Source: Clostridia bacterium
GTDB taxonomy: Bacteria; Bacillota; Clostridia; Oscillospirales; CAG-272
DNA length: 50,122 nt
Direction: 5' to 3'
Assembly: GCA_017520505.1 (NCBI GenBank)
Contig: JAFXFN010000008.1
Coordinates: 1-50,122, forward strand
Position numbers and translations under genes: made by a program
The notes under the pieces: generated by a model
Database searches by the model: none
What the model was told of the DNA's origin: nothing
Seen by the model: only the letters and a program-made list of their open reading frames with translations
Shown: positions 1 to 8,058 of the stretch, one piece after another
How the letters are laid out: the number at the start of each line of letters is the position of its first letter
Position numbering within the stretch: the first letter of the stretch is position 1

Positions 1-50
1 CGCCGAGGGGGGTGGCAGGGTGCGCCGTTGTCACGTTGAATTAAATGAAA
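1..50 (+). repeat. Type B repeat, right end only (cut by window edge)
   Basis: The first bases match the right arm and tail of the B family: a G-rich arm ending in GCGCCG, then TTGTCACGTTGAATTAAATG. The same tail follows the copy at 15079-15158. The left half lies outside the window. Confidence 0.75.
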
Positions 51-66
51 AGAAACCCATTAATTT

Positions 67-169
67 GTAGGGGTCGTGCGCCCGGTAGTTCGTGGCTACC
101 ACGAACTACACGACCCGAATGAAATAAACGAAAATGGGTTTGAAACGGGCGATCGATGATCGCCCCTAC
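67..169. repeat. Type A GTAG-hairpin pair (REPIN-like)
   Basis: Two GTAGGGG-led hairpins face each other. The left one has an outer GGGTCGT/ACGACCC stem with a second perfect hairpin nested inside (GTAGTTCGTGG, loop CTA, CCACGAACTAC). The right one, read on the minus strand, has a perfect GGGCGATC/GATCGCCC stem. The first 57 bases are identical to the copy starting at 14761. A GTAG tetranucleotide 5' of a hairpin is the known hallmark of REP sequences handled by RAYT proteins; the assignment here is by analogy. Confidence 0.8.
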
Positions 170-192
170 AACAACACCACCCCGAATTAAAT

Positions 193-286
193 GCCTTCCC
201 CAGCGGGGGGAAGGTGGACTTGTAGTTGACGGAGTCAACTACCGGTGTATCGGAGATACACCTTGATAGTGGTGGATGAGGTGTTA
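193..286 (+). repeat. Type C repeat with two internal hairpins
   Basis: It starts with GCCTTCCCC/GGGGAAGG and ends with GGTGGATGAGGTGTTA. Between these lie two perfect hairpins with GGA loops: GTAGTTGAC/GTCAACTAC and GGTGTATC/GATACACC. The copy at 14886 has the same ends but a different internal hairpin. Bases 296-325 resemble the GCGCACCGTCACCA right end of type B, so B, A, C and B pieces abut here. Confidence 0.7.
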
Positions 287-350
287 TAACAAATGGCGCA
301 CCGTCACCATTTTCAATTATCAATTTATTTTAATCAATATGGAGAACAAT

Positions 351-1598
351 ATGGAAAACACTCTTGTTTTACAAAGATGCACGGAGGCGAAAAATGCCTC
401 TTCCTCACTTTCGACCTCGTCAAGCGAGGTAAGAAACACAGCACTTGAAGAAATCGCACGTGCGCTTGAGGAAAACTGCGCAGTCATTCTTGAAGAAAAC
501 AAAAAGGATATAGAAAAGGCTGCCGAAAACGGTGTAAAGGAAACGATGATCGACCGCTTGACACTTACGGAAAGCCGTGTTTTTGCAATAGCAAATTCGG
601 TAAGAAAGCTCATCGCTTTGCCCGATCCGCTTGGTGCGGGTGAGGTATTTATCCGCCCCAACGGATTGAAGATAACGAGAATGAACGTACCGCTCGGAAC
701 GATAGGAATTATCTACGAGGCACGCCCCAACGTAACGGCTGATGCCGCCGCAATATGCATCAAAACGGGTAACACGGCAGTTTTGCGAGGCGGTAAGGAG
801 GCGTTCAACTCAAACCGCTGTATCTGTCAGGTAATGAGAGAAGCAATAAAGAAAGCGGGACTTCCCGAGGGCTGTATCTGCTTTATCGACGATCCCGACC
901 GTTCTTCAAGCATTGCCCTTATGGGGGCTGTCGGTCTTATCGACGTGCTTATACCCAGAGGCGGTAAGGGACTTATCAAATCCGTATGCGAAAACGCATC
1001 CGTTCCCGTAATTGAAACGGGTGCGGGCAACTGCCACGTTTACGTTGAAAAAAATGCAGATATAGATATGGCGCTGAAGGTCTGCATAAACGCAAAGGTC
1101 AGCCGTCCGTCCGTTTGCAACGCCGCTGAAACGCTTCTTTGCGACGAGGCGGTAGCAAATGAATTTCTTCCCCTTTTCAAGGCTGAGGCTGACAAGTATA
1201 ACGTCGAGCTTCGGGGCTGTGAAAAGACGTGCGCAATACTTAAAGATATAAAGCCCGCAACGGATGAGGATTTTTACACGGAATATAACGACTATATTAT
1301 GTCCGTCAAGGTCGTGTCGGACGTTTCTGAGGCGGTCGAGCATATCAACCGCCACTCAACGCACCACAGCGAGGCGATAATGACGAAGGATATTGACGCC
1401 GCCGACTATTTCACGAAGAACATCGATTCCGCCGCAGTATATGTCAACGCATCGACCAGATTTACAGACGGTGAGGAATTCGGCTTCGGCGCAGAAATCG
1501 GCATTTCAACACAGAAAATGCATGCAAGAGGACCGATGGGCCCCATGCAGCTTACAAGTATTAAATATATAATCGAAGGGAAAGGACAAACAAGATAA
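351..1598 (+). CDS. proA: Gamma-glutamyl phosphate reductase (glutamate-5-semialdehyde dehydrogenase)
   Basis: Cytoplasmic enzyme of proline synthesis that reduces glutamyl-5-phosphate to glutamate semialdehyde with NADPH. The 415-residue product has the usual family length. Family motifs are ETGAGNCHVYV near residue 222, SRPSVCNAAETL with the catalytic cysteine at about 256, and a C-terminal GFGAEIGISTQKMHARGPMG. The ATG at 351 is preferred because GGAG at 341-344 lies 6 nt upstream. An in-frame ATG at 339 has no such site, and a further extension to 276 would run into the repeats. The partner proB is not seen and may lie upstream of the window. Its stop codon overlaps the next start (TAATG), so it is probably co-transcribed with ylbF, the RAYT gene and mutSL. 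Confidence 0.96.
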   Translation: MENTLVLQRCTEAKNASSSLSTSSSEVRNTALEEIARALEENCAVILEENKKDIEKAAENGVKETMIDRLTLTESRVFAIANSVRKLIALPDPLGAGEVFIRPNGLKITRMNVPLGTIGIIYEARPNVTADAAAICIKTGNTAVLRGGKEAFNSNRCICQVMREAIKKAGLPEGCICFIDDPDRSSSIALMGAVGLIDVLIPRGGKGLIKSVCENASVPVIETGAGNCHVYVEKNADIDMALKVCINAKVSRPSVCNAAETLLCDEAVANEFLPLFKAEADKYNVELRGCEKTCAILKDIKPATDEDFYTEYNDYIMSVKVVSDVSEAVEHINRHSTHHSEAIMTKDIDAADYFTKNIDSAAVYVNASTRFTDGEEFGFGAEIGISTQKMHARGPMGPMQLTSIKYIIEGKGQTR

Positions 1599-1987
1599 TG
1601 GAAATTTTTGAACTTGCAAGACAGCTCGGAGAAGCTATAAAGGAAGATGAAAGAGTAATAAGACTCAACCGTGCGACACTCGCATACGAATCCGACGTTG
1701 AGCTTTTGAAGAAGATAAGCGAATATAACGACCTGTCAAAGAAGCTTGCCGATGCGTTTGAAACAGACGGCAAGGACTCCGATTTGGTAAAGGAGCTCGG
1801 CTTTAAGCTCAAGGAGCTTTACACGGAAATTATGGAAATTCCCACGATGGTGGAATTCACAGAAGCTAAAGAAGCGGTCGACAAGTTTATGGAGCAGGTA
1901 AACGGCGAGGTAATGTACACGGTAACCGGCACACGCCCCTGTTCTGAAAGCGGCTGTAACGGAGATTGCTCGTCCTGCCATCATTAA
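1598..1987 (+). CDS. YlbF/YmcA-family protein with cysteine-rich tail
   Basis: A 129-residue, mostly helical protein of the YlbF/YmcA (RicF/RicA) family. In Bacillus these proteins act with YaaT in a complex that affects RNase Y-dependent mRNA processing and development. The C-terminus carries Cys115, Cys120, Cys124 and Cys127 followed by HisHis. A cysteine tail fits the iron-sulfur clusters reported for the Bacillus complex, but metal binding here is inferred. The start overlaps the proA stop by one base. In Clostridia this family is often found just before mutS-mutL, which is the arrangement here apart from one inserted gene. Whether it is the RicA or RicF equivalent cannot be told. Confidence 0.88.
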   Translation: MEIFELARQLGEAIKEDERVIRLNRATLAYESDVELLKKISEYNDLSKKLADAFETDGKDSDLVKELGFKLKELYTEIMEIPTMVEFTEAKEAVDKFMEQVNGEVMYTVTGTRPCSESGCNGDCSSCHH

Positions 1988-2478
1988 TGGACAGCGAAAA
2001 GCCGAAGCGTAAACACCCACGCATAAAGAATTATGATTATGCAACCATCGGGGCATATTTCATAACGGTATGTACATCGCAAAGACGGAATTATTTTTGG
2101 CAATCCTTTGTAGGGGCGAGCATTGCTCGTCCGAAAAATCCGACCGAAATAAAATTATCCGAATACGGAAAAATCGTCGATAACGCAATAAACAATATAC
2201 CAAAAATATATCCGAATACAGAAATTGACCGATATGTAATTATGCCCGACCACATTCATTTGATATTGATAATTCACGGTGATGAATGCGGACGAGCAAT
2301 GCTCGCCCCTACGGTTATGCGTATCATTCAACACACAAAAGGATTTATTACAAAACAAATCGGTTCATCGATTTGGCAAAAATCCTTTTACGACCACGTA
2401 ATCCGAAACCGTGAGGACTACGAAGAACACGTAAAATATATTTACGAAAACCCGATAAAATGGGAAAATGATTATTAA
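1987..2478 (+). CDS. REP-associated tyrosine transposase (RAYT, TnpA_REP-like)
   Basis: A 163-residue single-domain Y1 HUH nuclease. The metal-binding motif is PDHIHLIL (His89 and His91). The likely nucleophile is Tyr135 in WQKSFYDHVIRN, followed by the RAYT-type YIYENPIKW ending. Such proteins cut single-stranded REP hairpins next to GTAG. The ATG at 1987 overlaps the ylbF stop (TAATG), and the TAA runs into the Shine-Dalgarno site of mutS, so the gene is packed into the operon without a gap. Codons 42-49 (VGASIARP) and 102-109 (GRAMLAPT) fall within two exact inverted copies of a 24-bp GTAGGGG-hairpin. Both lie where loops are expected, and all catalytic motifs remain. No strong Shine-Dalgarno site of its own is visible, so translational coupling is likely. 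RAYT identity is confident; present activity is not known. Confidence 0.92.
   Translation: MDSEKPKRKHPRIKNYDYATIGAYFITVCTSQRRNYFWQSFVGASIARPKNPTEIKLSEYGKIVDNAINNIPKIYPNTEIDRYVIMPDHIHLILIIHGDECGRAMLAPTVMRIIQHTKGFITKQIGSSIWQKSFYDHVIRNREDYEEHVKYIYENPIKWENDY
2110..2133 (+). repeat. Type A REP-like hairpin inside the RAYT gene (copy 1)
   Basis: A 24-bp unit of GTAGGGG, then the palindrome CGAGCATTGCTCG, then TCCG. It starts exactly on a codon boundary and encodes eight residues (VGASIARP). It is an exact reverse complement of 2289-2312 and has the same plan as the intergenic GTAGGGG hairpins, for example at 19549. Confidence 0.9.
2289..2312 (-). repeat. Type A REP-like hairpin inside the RAYT gene (copy 2)
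   Basis: Exact inverted copy of 2110-2133, 155 bp away, translated as part of CGRAMLAPT just after the HUH motif. Together the two copies form a REPIN-like inverted pair inside the coding sequence. Confidence 0.9.
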
Positions 2479-2491
2479 GGAGTGACACGGT

Positions 2492-5059
2492 ATGACACCG
2501 ATGATGCGGCAATATTTTGAAATAAAGAACACCTGCACCGATGCGATACTTATGTACCGTCTGGGCGACTTTTACGAGATGTTCTTTGACGATGCAAAAA
2601 CGGCATCACGTGAGCTTGAGCTGACGCTGACGGGCCGTGACTGCGGAGAGGCAGAGCGTGCGCCGATGTGCGGTGTGCCGTATCACAGCGTAGAGGGGTA
2701 CATTTCAAAGCTCGTTTCAAAGGGCTATAAGGTCGCCATTTGCGAGCAGACGGAGGACCCTGCCACGGCTAAAGGTATCGTGCGTCGTGAGATAATCCGC
2801 ATCATCACCCCCGGAACGCTTACGCAGTCGGGTATGCTTGACGACAAGCGCAACAATTATATCGCCTCCGTTTACATAAGCGAGGGCGGTGCCGCCGTTG
2901 CATTTGCCGATATTTCAACGGGATTTTTTGCCGCATCTAATTCGGGCGGCGACCCCGTCAAGTTCGTGATGAACGAAATGGGCGCATACTCTCCCTGCGA
3001 GGTACTGTTGAGCTTTGACAGAGGCGCTTATCCTGCACTTGACGAGTATTTTGCAAAGCGTCTTTTGTGTATGGTGAATTACGGATACGGTGAGCGTTTT
3101 GAGTATTCCGAATGTTATAAAACGTGTGAAAATCAGTTTAAAAACGAAAGATTTTCAGACATTTCTCCTCTGTCCGTCAGCGCATCGGGTGCGCTTCTTT
3201 CGTACATTGCCGAAACGCAGAAGACAGACATCTCCTACATAAACGAAATAAAGCTCTACGACGGGGAGCAGTATTTGCAGATGGACATTTCCACCCGCCG
3301 TTCTTTGGAGCTTTGCGAGGTTATGCGAGGGGGCAAAAAGGGCTCGCTTTTGTGGGTGCTTGACGACACCAAAACATCGGGCGGCGCAAGACTTTTGCGC
3401 AAGTGGATAGAAGAACCGCTTTATTCCGTTGCCGACATAATGAAAAGACAAAGTGCCGTCACAGCGTTTTATAACGATTTTCATGCACGTGAGGAATTGC
3501 GTGAGCTTCTTCGCTCCGTGCTTGACTTGGAGCGACTCGGTACGAAGGTCGTTTACGGCACGGCATCGGGTAAGGACCTGCGAGCCATAGCGCAAACGGC
3601 TGATAAAATACCCGAAATAAAGGAAATAATCAAAGACCTTCCTTCACAAAGACTGAACGAAATATATATGACGCTTGACGAGCTTGGCGACATCAAGGAT
3701 ATCATCTGCCGTGCTATCGTTGACGATCCGCCTTTTTCCGTGCGTGAGGGCGGAATCATCAAGGACGGCTTCGACGGCAACGTGGACAAGCTCCGCAGTG
3801 TGATGAAGGACGGCAAATACTGGATATCGAGAATTGAGGAAACGGAAAGAGAAGCAACGGGCATAAAAACGCTCCGTGTGGCTTACAACCGTGTTTTCGG
3901 CTACTACATAGAGGTCACGAAGTCGAATCTTGCCGACGTTCCCGAAAGATACATAAGAAAACAGACTCTTGCAAACTGCGAGAGATTTATAACCGAAGAA
4001 CTGAAGGAGTTTGAAGCCACGGTTCTCGGTGCATCGGATAAGATCGTCAAGCTTGAATACGATATTTTCTGCAACATACGTGATTTTGTAAACGAAAATA
4101 TCATACGCATACGTGACGTTGCATCAAAGCTGTCGGAGCTTGACGTGTATCTGTCGCTTGCCTCTGTTGCGGTGAAAAACAGATACACCGCCCCTGAGGT
4201 CGATTTATCCGATATGATAGTAATTGAGGGCGGACGCCACCCCGTTGTTGAGCAGTTTTCATCAGGCACGTTCGTGCCGAACGACACGCTTCTCGACACG
4301 AATTTAAACCGCCTTATGCTGATAACGGGGCCTAATATGGCGGGTAAATCAACGTATATGAGGCAGAACGCACTCATCGTCATTATGGCTCAGATAGGCT
4401 CGTACGTTCCTGCCGACAGTGCACGTATCGGCATTTGCGACAAGGTGTTCACACGTGTCGGCGCAAGCGACGACCTGGCATCGGGTACCTCAACGTTTAT
4501 GCTTGAAATGAACGAGGTTGCGTATATTCTTTCAAACGCAACGAAACGAAGCCTTATCATCTACGATGAAATAGGCAGAGGCACGTCAACGTACGACGGT
4601 ATGTCCATTGCCCGTGCGACGGCTGAATATACCGCAGGCAAAAAGCTCGGCGCAAAGACGCTTTTTGCAACGCACTATCACGAGCTGACAGAGCTTGAAA
4701 ACACGAACGAGGGCATTGTAAACTACAATATCGCCGCCAAAAAGCGGGGCGACGACCTCATTTTCTTGCGTAAGATAGTAAGAGGTGCGGCTGACGACAG
4801 CTACGGAATCGAGGTTGCAAAGCTGGCAGGAGTGCCGTCACCCGTCATCAAGCGTGCAAAGGAGATACTGTCAGCCATTGAGTCGGGTACACCCGACGTC
4901 AGACGGAAGAAGGAAGCTTCAAGCATTGAGGACTTCAACATTTCTCTTGAAAGCGTTGCAAACGACGAAATACGTGAAAAACTGAGGGGTGTTGACCTCA
5001 ACATAATAACCCCCGTTGACGCATTTGATATTTTAAGAAAGCTGAAAAGTTTACTGTAA
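2492..5059 (+). CDS. mutS: DNA mismatch repair protein MutS
   Basis: Full-length MutS (855 residues; E. coli has 853), the ATPase clamp that recognises mismatches and small loops. The N-terminal mismatch-reading motif is GDFYEMF (Phe27, Glu29). Walker A is TGPNMAGKSTYM near residue 612, Walker B is IIYDEIGRGTSTYD near 690, and the ATHYHEL switch is near 726. AAGGAG at 2478-2483 gives a well-placed ribosome site and overlaps the RAYT stop codon. mutL follows after 2 nt, so the pair is coupled. Expression of mutS may depend on reading through the inserted RAYT gene. Confidence 0.98.
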   Translation: MTPMMRQYFEIKNTCTDAILMYRLGDFYEMFFDDAKTASRELELTLTGRDCGEAERAPMCGVPYHSVEGYISKLVSKGYKVAICEQTEDPATAKGIVRREIIRIITPGTLTQSGMLDDKRNNYIASVYISEGGAAVAFADISTGFFAASNSGGDPVKFVMNEMGAYSPCEVLLSFDRGAYPALDEYFAKRLLCMVNYGYGERFEYSECYKTCENQFKNERFSDISPLSVSASGALLSYIAETQKTDISYINEIKLYDGEQYLQMDISTRRSLELCEVMRGGKKGSLLWVLDDTKTSGGARLLRKWIEEPLYSVADIMKRQSAVTAFYNDFHAREELRELLRSVLDLERLGTKVVYGTASGKDLRAIAQTADKIPEIKEIIKDLPSQRLNEIYMTLDELGDIKDIICRAIVDDPPFSVREGGIIKDGFDGNVDKLRSVMKDGKYWISRIEETEREATGIKTLRVAYNRVFGYYIEVTKSNLADVPERYIRKQTLANCERFITEELKEFEATVLGASDKIVKLEYDIFCNIRDFVNENIIRIRDVASKLSELDVYLSLASVAVKNRYTAPEVDLSDMIVIEGGRHPVVEQFSSGTFVPNDTLLDTNLNRLMLITGPNMAGKSTYMRQNALIVIMAQIGSYVPADSARIGICDKVFTRVGASDDLASGTSTFMLEMNEVAYILSNATKRSLIIYDEIGRGTSTYDGMSIARATAEYTAGKKLGAKTLFATHYHELTELENTNEGIVNYNIAAKKRGDDLIFLRKIVRGAADDSYGIEVAKLAGVPSPVIKRAKEILSAIESGTPDVRRKKEASSIEDFNISLESVANDEIREKLRGVDLNIITPVDAFDILRKLKSLL

Positions 5060-5061
5060 TT

Positions 5062-7116
5062 ATGGGAAATATTAACGTACTTGATATAAGCGTTGCCAAC
5101 CTTATCGCCGCAGGCGAGGTTGTGGAGCGCCCCGCCTCCGTTGTAAAGGAGCTTATTGAAAACTCAATAGATGCAGGGGCTAAAAACATCACCGTTGAAA
5201 TCAAAAACGGCGGTGTTAGCCTTATCCGTGTCACGGATGACGGGTGCGGTATGTCAAAGGACGACTTGCCCGTGTGTATTTTGCGCCACGCAACGAGCAA
5301 AATTAAGACAAAGCACGATTTGAATATGATAAAAACGCTCGGCTTCCGAGGTGAGGCGCTTGCCGCCATTGCCTCGGTGTCACGTCTGCGCATCATCACG
5401 AAGCAAAAGGGCGACGCAGGTTACGTGCTTGAAAGCCACGGCGGCACGGTTTCGGGGGTTAGCGAAACGGGCTGTGCCGACGGTACGAGCGTTATCGTTG
5501 AGGAGCTTTTCGGAAACGTCCCCGCAAGGCGCAAGTTTTTGAAAAAGGACACAACGGAAGCCTCCGCTGTTATGTCGGTATGCGAAAAAACTGCGCTTTC
5601 TCACCCCGAAATATCGGTGACGTTCATTTCGGACAATACGCTCCGTTTCAGAACGGCGGCAGACGGAAAGCTGAAAAATACGATTTATTCTGTTTTTGGC
5701 AGAGAATTCGCAAATAATCTTTTGGAAATCGACGGTCAGGCTGACGGAATTGAGGTGCAGGGGTACATAGGCACACCGTCAAACTCACGGCCGAACAGAA
5801 ATATGCAGATATTTTTCGTCAACGGCAGATACGTCAAGAACAGAAGCATCCAAGCCGCACTTGAAGCGGCGGTGCAGTCGTACGTGCCGACGGAAAAATT
5901 CCCCACAGCGGTGCTGAACGTGACTATCCACCCCGGATTCGTTGACGTAAACGTGCATCCTGCAAAGACGGAGATCAAATTTTCAAGCGAAAAGACCGTT
6001 TTTGATGCGGTTTATCTTATTATAAAGGACGCCGTTGACAAAAGCACACAGCGCCCGACACTTAAAATTGAGGATATTTCAAAACCGCAGGTGCGTTTTA
6101 CACCCGTTGAAGACGGACGCACAGAAAGCTTACAAAAAAGACAGATAGCACAAGAGGGCATATTTGAAGCCCCGACGATGCCTGCAGAAAAAACAGCGGA
6201 AGAAGCCCCGAAAACGGCAGAACCGCAGAGGGTGACCGTCGAATCACCGAAAACAGTCACAGAGATATTTAAAACGGTGACAGAACCCCCGAAGAAAGAG
6301 CAAGCTGTCTTTGAAAAGTATACACCCGACAGCTTTAAGACCGCTGCTGATGATGAATATATCCCGAACGACCTTGACGTGCCCGTATTTCCGAGTGTGC
6401 TTCGCTCACCCGAGGTTACACTTCCCGAAAAAAGCGAGGCGGAAAAGCCCGTCTTTACCGCCAAAACAGAGGAAATAAAGGTACAAGAGCCTGTAAAAGA
6501 CGAGGAAAAAGAGGAGTACAAGCCGACAAAGCTCAAGGGTGAGTATAAGCTCAAGGGCGAAATATTCAATACGTATCTTATCGTTGAATCGGGTGACGAA
6601 GCGTATATAATCGACAAGCACGCAGCACACGAAAGGATAATTTTTGAGGAGCTGAAGCTTGGCGTTAAAATAAAAGCGGGATATTCGCAAATGCTGATGA
6701 TACCGCTTGAAATACCGCTTTCCGACGAGGAAGCCTCGGCAGGTGAGGAATACCGTGAGGAGATAACGAAAACGGGCTTTTCGTACGAAATAACCTCAGG
6801 TATGGCAACTGTAAATGAGATACCGTCAAATCTTACGGAGGGTGCGGCAGTTGACCTTTTTATCACGATTTTAGGTGAGCTGTCAAGCGGTACGGGAAAT
6901 GCCGTCATCTCACGTGACCTTTTGTATGAAAAGGCACTTTATCAGTCAGCCTGCAAGGCGGCGATAAAGGCGGGCGATTTGAACACGCACGAGGAGCTTG
7001 AAGCCCTCGTTGACCGTCTTATGGCTTGTCCTGAAATAACGCATTGTCCGCACGGACGCCCCGTGGCGTTCATTATGACGAAATCATCCGTTGAAAGACG
7101 GTTCGGAAGAACATAA
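5062..7116 (+). CDS. mutL: DNA mismatch repair protein MutL (endonuclease-type)
   Basis: A GHKL ATPase of 684 residues that links MutS to strand removal. N-terminal motifs are ELIENSIDAGA, DDGCGM, GFRGEAL and VDVNVHPAKTEIKF. Residues of about 345-500 form a low-complexity linker rich in Lys, Glu, Pro and Thr. The C-terminal nuclease motifs are present: DKHAAHERIIFEE near 517 (family DQHA-x2-E-x4-E, with Lys in place of Gln), ACKAAIKAG, and CPHGRP near 661. The protein should therefore nick DNA itself, as expected where MutH is absent. It starts 2 nt after mutS and ends at a strong terminator. Confidence 0.97.
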   Translation: MGNINVLDISVANLIAAGEVVERPASVVKELIENSIDAGAKNITVEIKNGGVSLIRVTDDGCGMSKDDLPVCILRHATSKIKTKHDLNMIKTLGFRGEALAAIASVSRLRIITKQKGDAGYVLESHGGTVSGVSETGCADGTSVIVEELFGNVPARRKFLKKDTTEASAVMSVCEKTALSHPEISVTFISDNTLRFRTAADGKLKNTIYSVFGREFANNLLEIDGQADGIEVQGYIGTPSNSRPNRNMQIFFVNGRYVKNRSIQAALEAAVQSYVPTEKFPTAVLNVTIHPGFVDVNVHPAKTEIKFSSEKTVFDAVYLIIKDAVDKSTQRPTLKIEDISKPQVRFTPVEDGRTESLQKRQIAQEGIFEAPTMPAEKTAEEAPKTAEPQRVTVESPKTVTEIFKTVTEPPKKEQAVFEKYTPDSFKTAADDEYIPNDLDVPVFPSVLRSPEVTLPEKSEAEKPVFTAKTEEIKVQEPVKDEEKEEYKPTKLKGEYKLKGEIFNTYLIVESGDEAYIIDKHAAHERIIFEELKLGVKIKAGYSQMLMIPLEIPLSDEEASAGEEYREEITKTGFSYEITSGMATVNEIPSNLTEGAAVDLFITILGELSSGTGNAVISRDLLYEKALYQSACKAAIKAGDLNTHEELEALVDRLMACPEITHCPHGRPVAFIMTKSSVERRFGRT

Positions 7117-7145
7117 TAAAAAACGGCTGAATAAGCCGTTTTTTG
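7117..7145. terminator. Bidirectional intrinsic terminator between mutL and nrdG
   Basis: ACGGCT (7123-7128), loop GAATA, AGCCGT (7134-7139), with an A-run before the stem and a T-run after it. It can stop mutL transcripts on the plus strand and nrdG transcripts on the minus strand. Confidence 0.85.
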
Positions 7146-7155
7146 TTTGTTTATG

Positions 7156-7668
7156 TTAATCCGTTACTTTATACAATTCCTGCACGTCTGTTGAATTCGG
7201 ATAGCACGTTATGTCAAGCACACGCTGATTTCTGCTTCCTCTGTATTTCAGCGACAGATCACGCTGTGACAGCACAAACGGCCCGTCAACGAGGTAATTT
7301 GTAACTGTTAAAAGCTCACGCACGCCACGGTCTTCATCGGCTTTCTTCAAAAGCGCATCGAACGTAAAGCCCGAATACGTCATTATGTGAAGCCCATTTT
7401 CCTTTGCGGCTCTGCCAAGCTCGGCAAGTGCCTCGGCTTGACAAAACGGCTCACCGCCGGAAAAGGTCACACCCTTTATCATCGGATTTTTCTCTATTTC
7501 AGCCCATATTTTCGCCGTTGTGGTGGCAAATCCGCCCGAAAAATCGTGTGTTTCGGGGTTGTGACAGCCCTCACATTTGTGCGGACAGCCTTGAGTAAAT
7601 ACAACGAAGCGCAGGTCGGGCCCGTCAACGATAGATTCTCTTACAATGCCCGCTATACGAATGGGCAT
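7156..7668 (-). CDS. nrdG: Anaerobic ribonucleoside-triphosphate reductase activating protein
   Basis: Radical-SAM activase that places the glycyl radical on NrdD for anaerobic dNTP synthesis. Visible motifs are QGCPHKCEGCHNP (the CxxxCxxC cluster site) and TFSGGEPF. From the ATG at 7668 the product is 170 residues and begins MPIRIAGIVRESIVDGPDLR, which fits the family. An in-frame ATG at 7716 would add 16 residues; both starts have A/G-rich but closely spaced ribosome sites, so the start is uncertain. nrdD is not in the window. nrdR, which represses such genes, lies about 42 kb away at 49188. Confidence 0.9.
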   Translation of the reverse strand: MPIRIAGIVRESIVDGPDLRFVVFTQGCPHKCEGCHNPETHDFSGGFATTTAKIWAEIEKNPMIKGVTFSGGEPFCQAEALAELGRAAKENGLHIMTYSGFTFDALLKKADEDRGVRELLTVTNYLVDGPFVLSQRDLSLKYRGSRNQRVLDITCYPNSTDVQELYKVTD

Positions 7669-7739
7669 ATCCTTTATAGTATAAGCGCTGAACGAACGTC
7701 TCAGCAAAACAATCATCCCTTTCAAAAAAATCGTTTATA

Positions 7740-7768
7740 ATTATATCACAAACGATGTCATTTGACAA
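7740..7768 (-). promoter_or_regulatory. Sigma-A promoter for nrdG
   Basis: On the minus strand: TTGTCA (7768-7763), 17-nt spacer, TATAAT (7745-7740). Transcription would start near 7733, just upstream of either possible nrdG start. I did not see a clear pair of NrdR boxes. Confidence 0.7.
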
Positions 7769-7779
7769 GATGAAAAAAT

Positions 7780-7900
7780 ATATTTCCGAAGGAAATATGC
7801 GCCCTTTGTCTGCGGGGCGGCTCGTATGCGTACAGCAGTACGCCTCGAGCCGTGGGGGGCGCAGACAGGGCGCAGTCATCACGTTGAACTTAATGAAAAT
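7780..7900 (+). repeat. Type B repeat, full copy
   Basis: Left end is ATATTTCC-GAA-GGAAATAT (7780-7798). The arms are TGCGCCCTTTGTCTGCG (7798-7814) and CGCAGACAGGGCGCA (7860-7874), which are complementary apart from two extra bases. A further GGCTCG/CGAGCC hairpin lies inside. The right end is the CACGTTGAACTTAATGAAAAT tail. No open reading frame of note. Confidence 0.85.
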
Positions 7901-7950
7901 AAACTCTTTGAATTTGTATGGGATGATATTATCCTCCCGTAATAAACAAA

Positions 7951-8001
7951 AGATAATAGATAATAGATAAGAAATAAGAGATAATAGAGAATAGATAAAA
8001 A
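7951..8001 (+). repeat. Type E AT/purine-rich repeat
   Basis: GATAATAGATAATAGATAAG followed by AAATAAGAGATAATAGAG and ATAGATAAAAA. Closely similar stretches occur at 25022, 33951 and 39861. It follows a short GGATGATATTATCCTCCC palindrome at 7921-7938 that resembles a type A hairpin. Confidence 0.7.
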
Positions 8002-8058
8002 GTGCCCCGCCCTACGGCATCACGCCCGAATTGAATCAACATAAATGGTTTTCAAAAC

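Noticed and set aside
6012..6908. Long antisense frame inside mutL (298 codons), and similar ones in mutS, YhaN and others
   Set aside because: Low-complexity Ser/Leu-rich translations are shadows of the true genes, which have complete motifs on the other strand.
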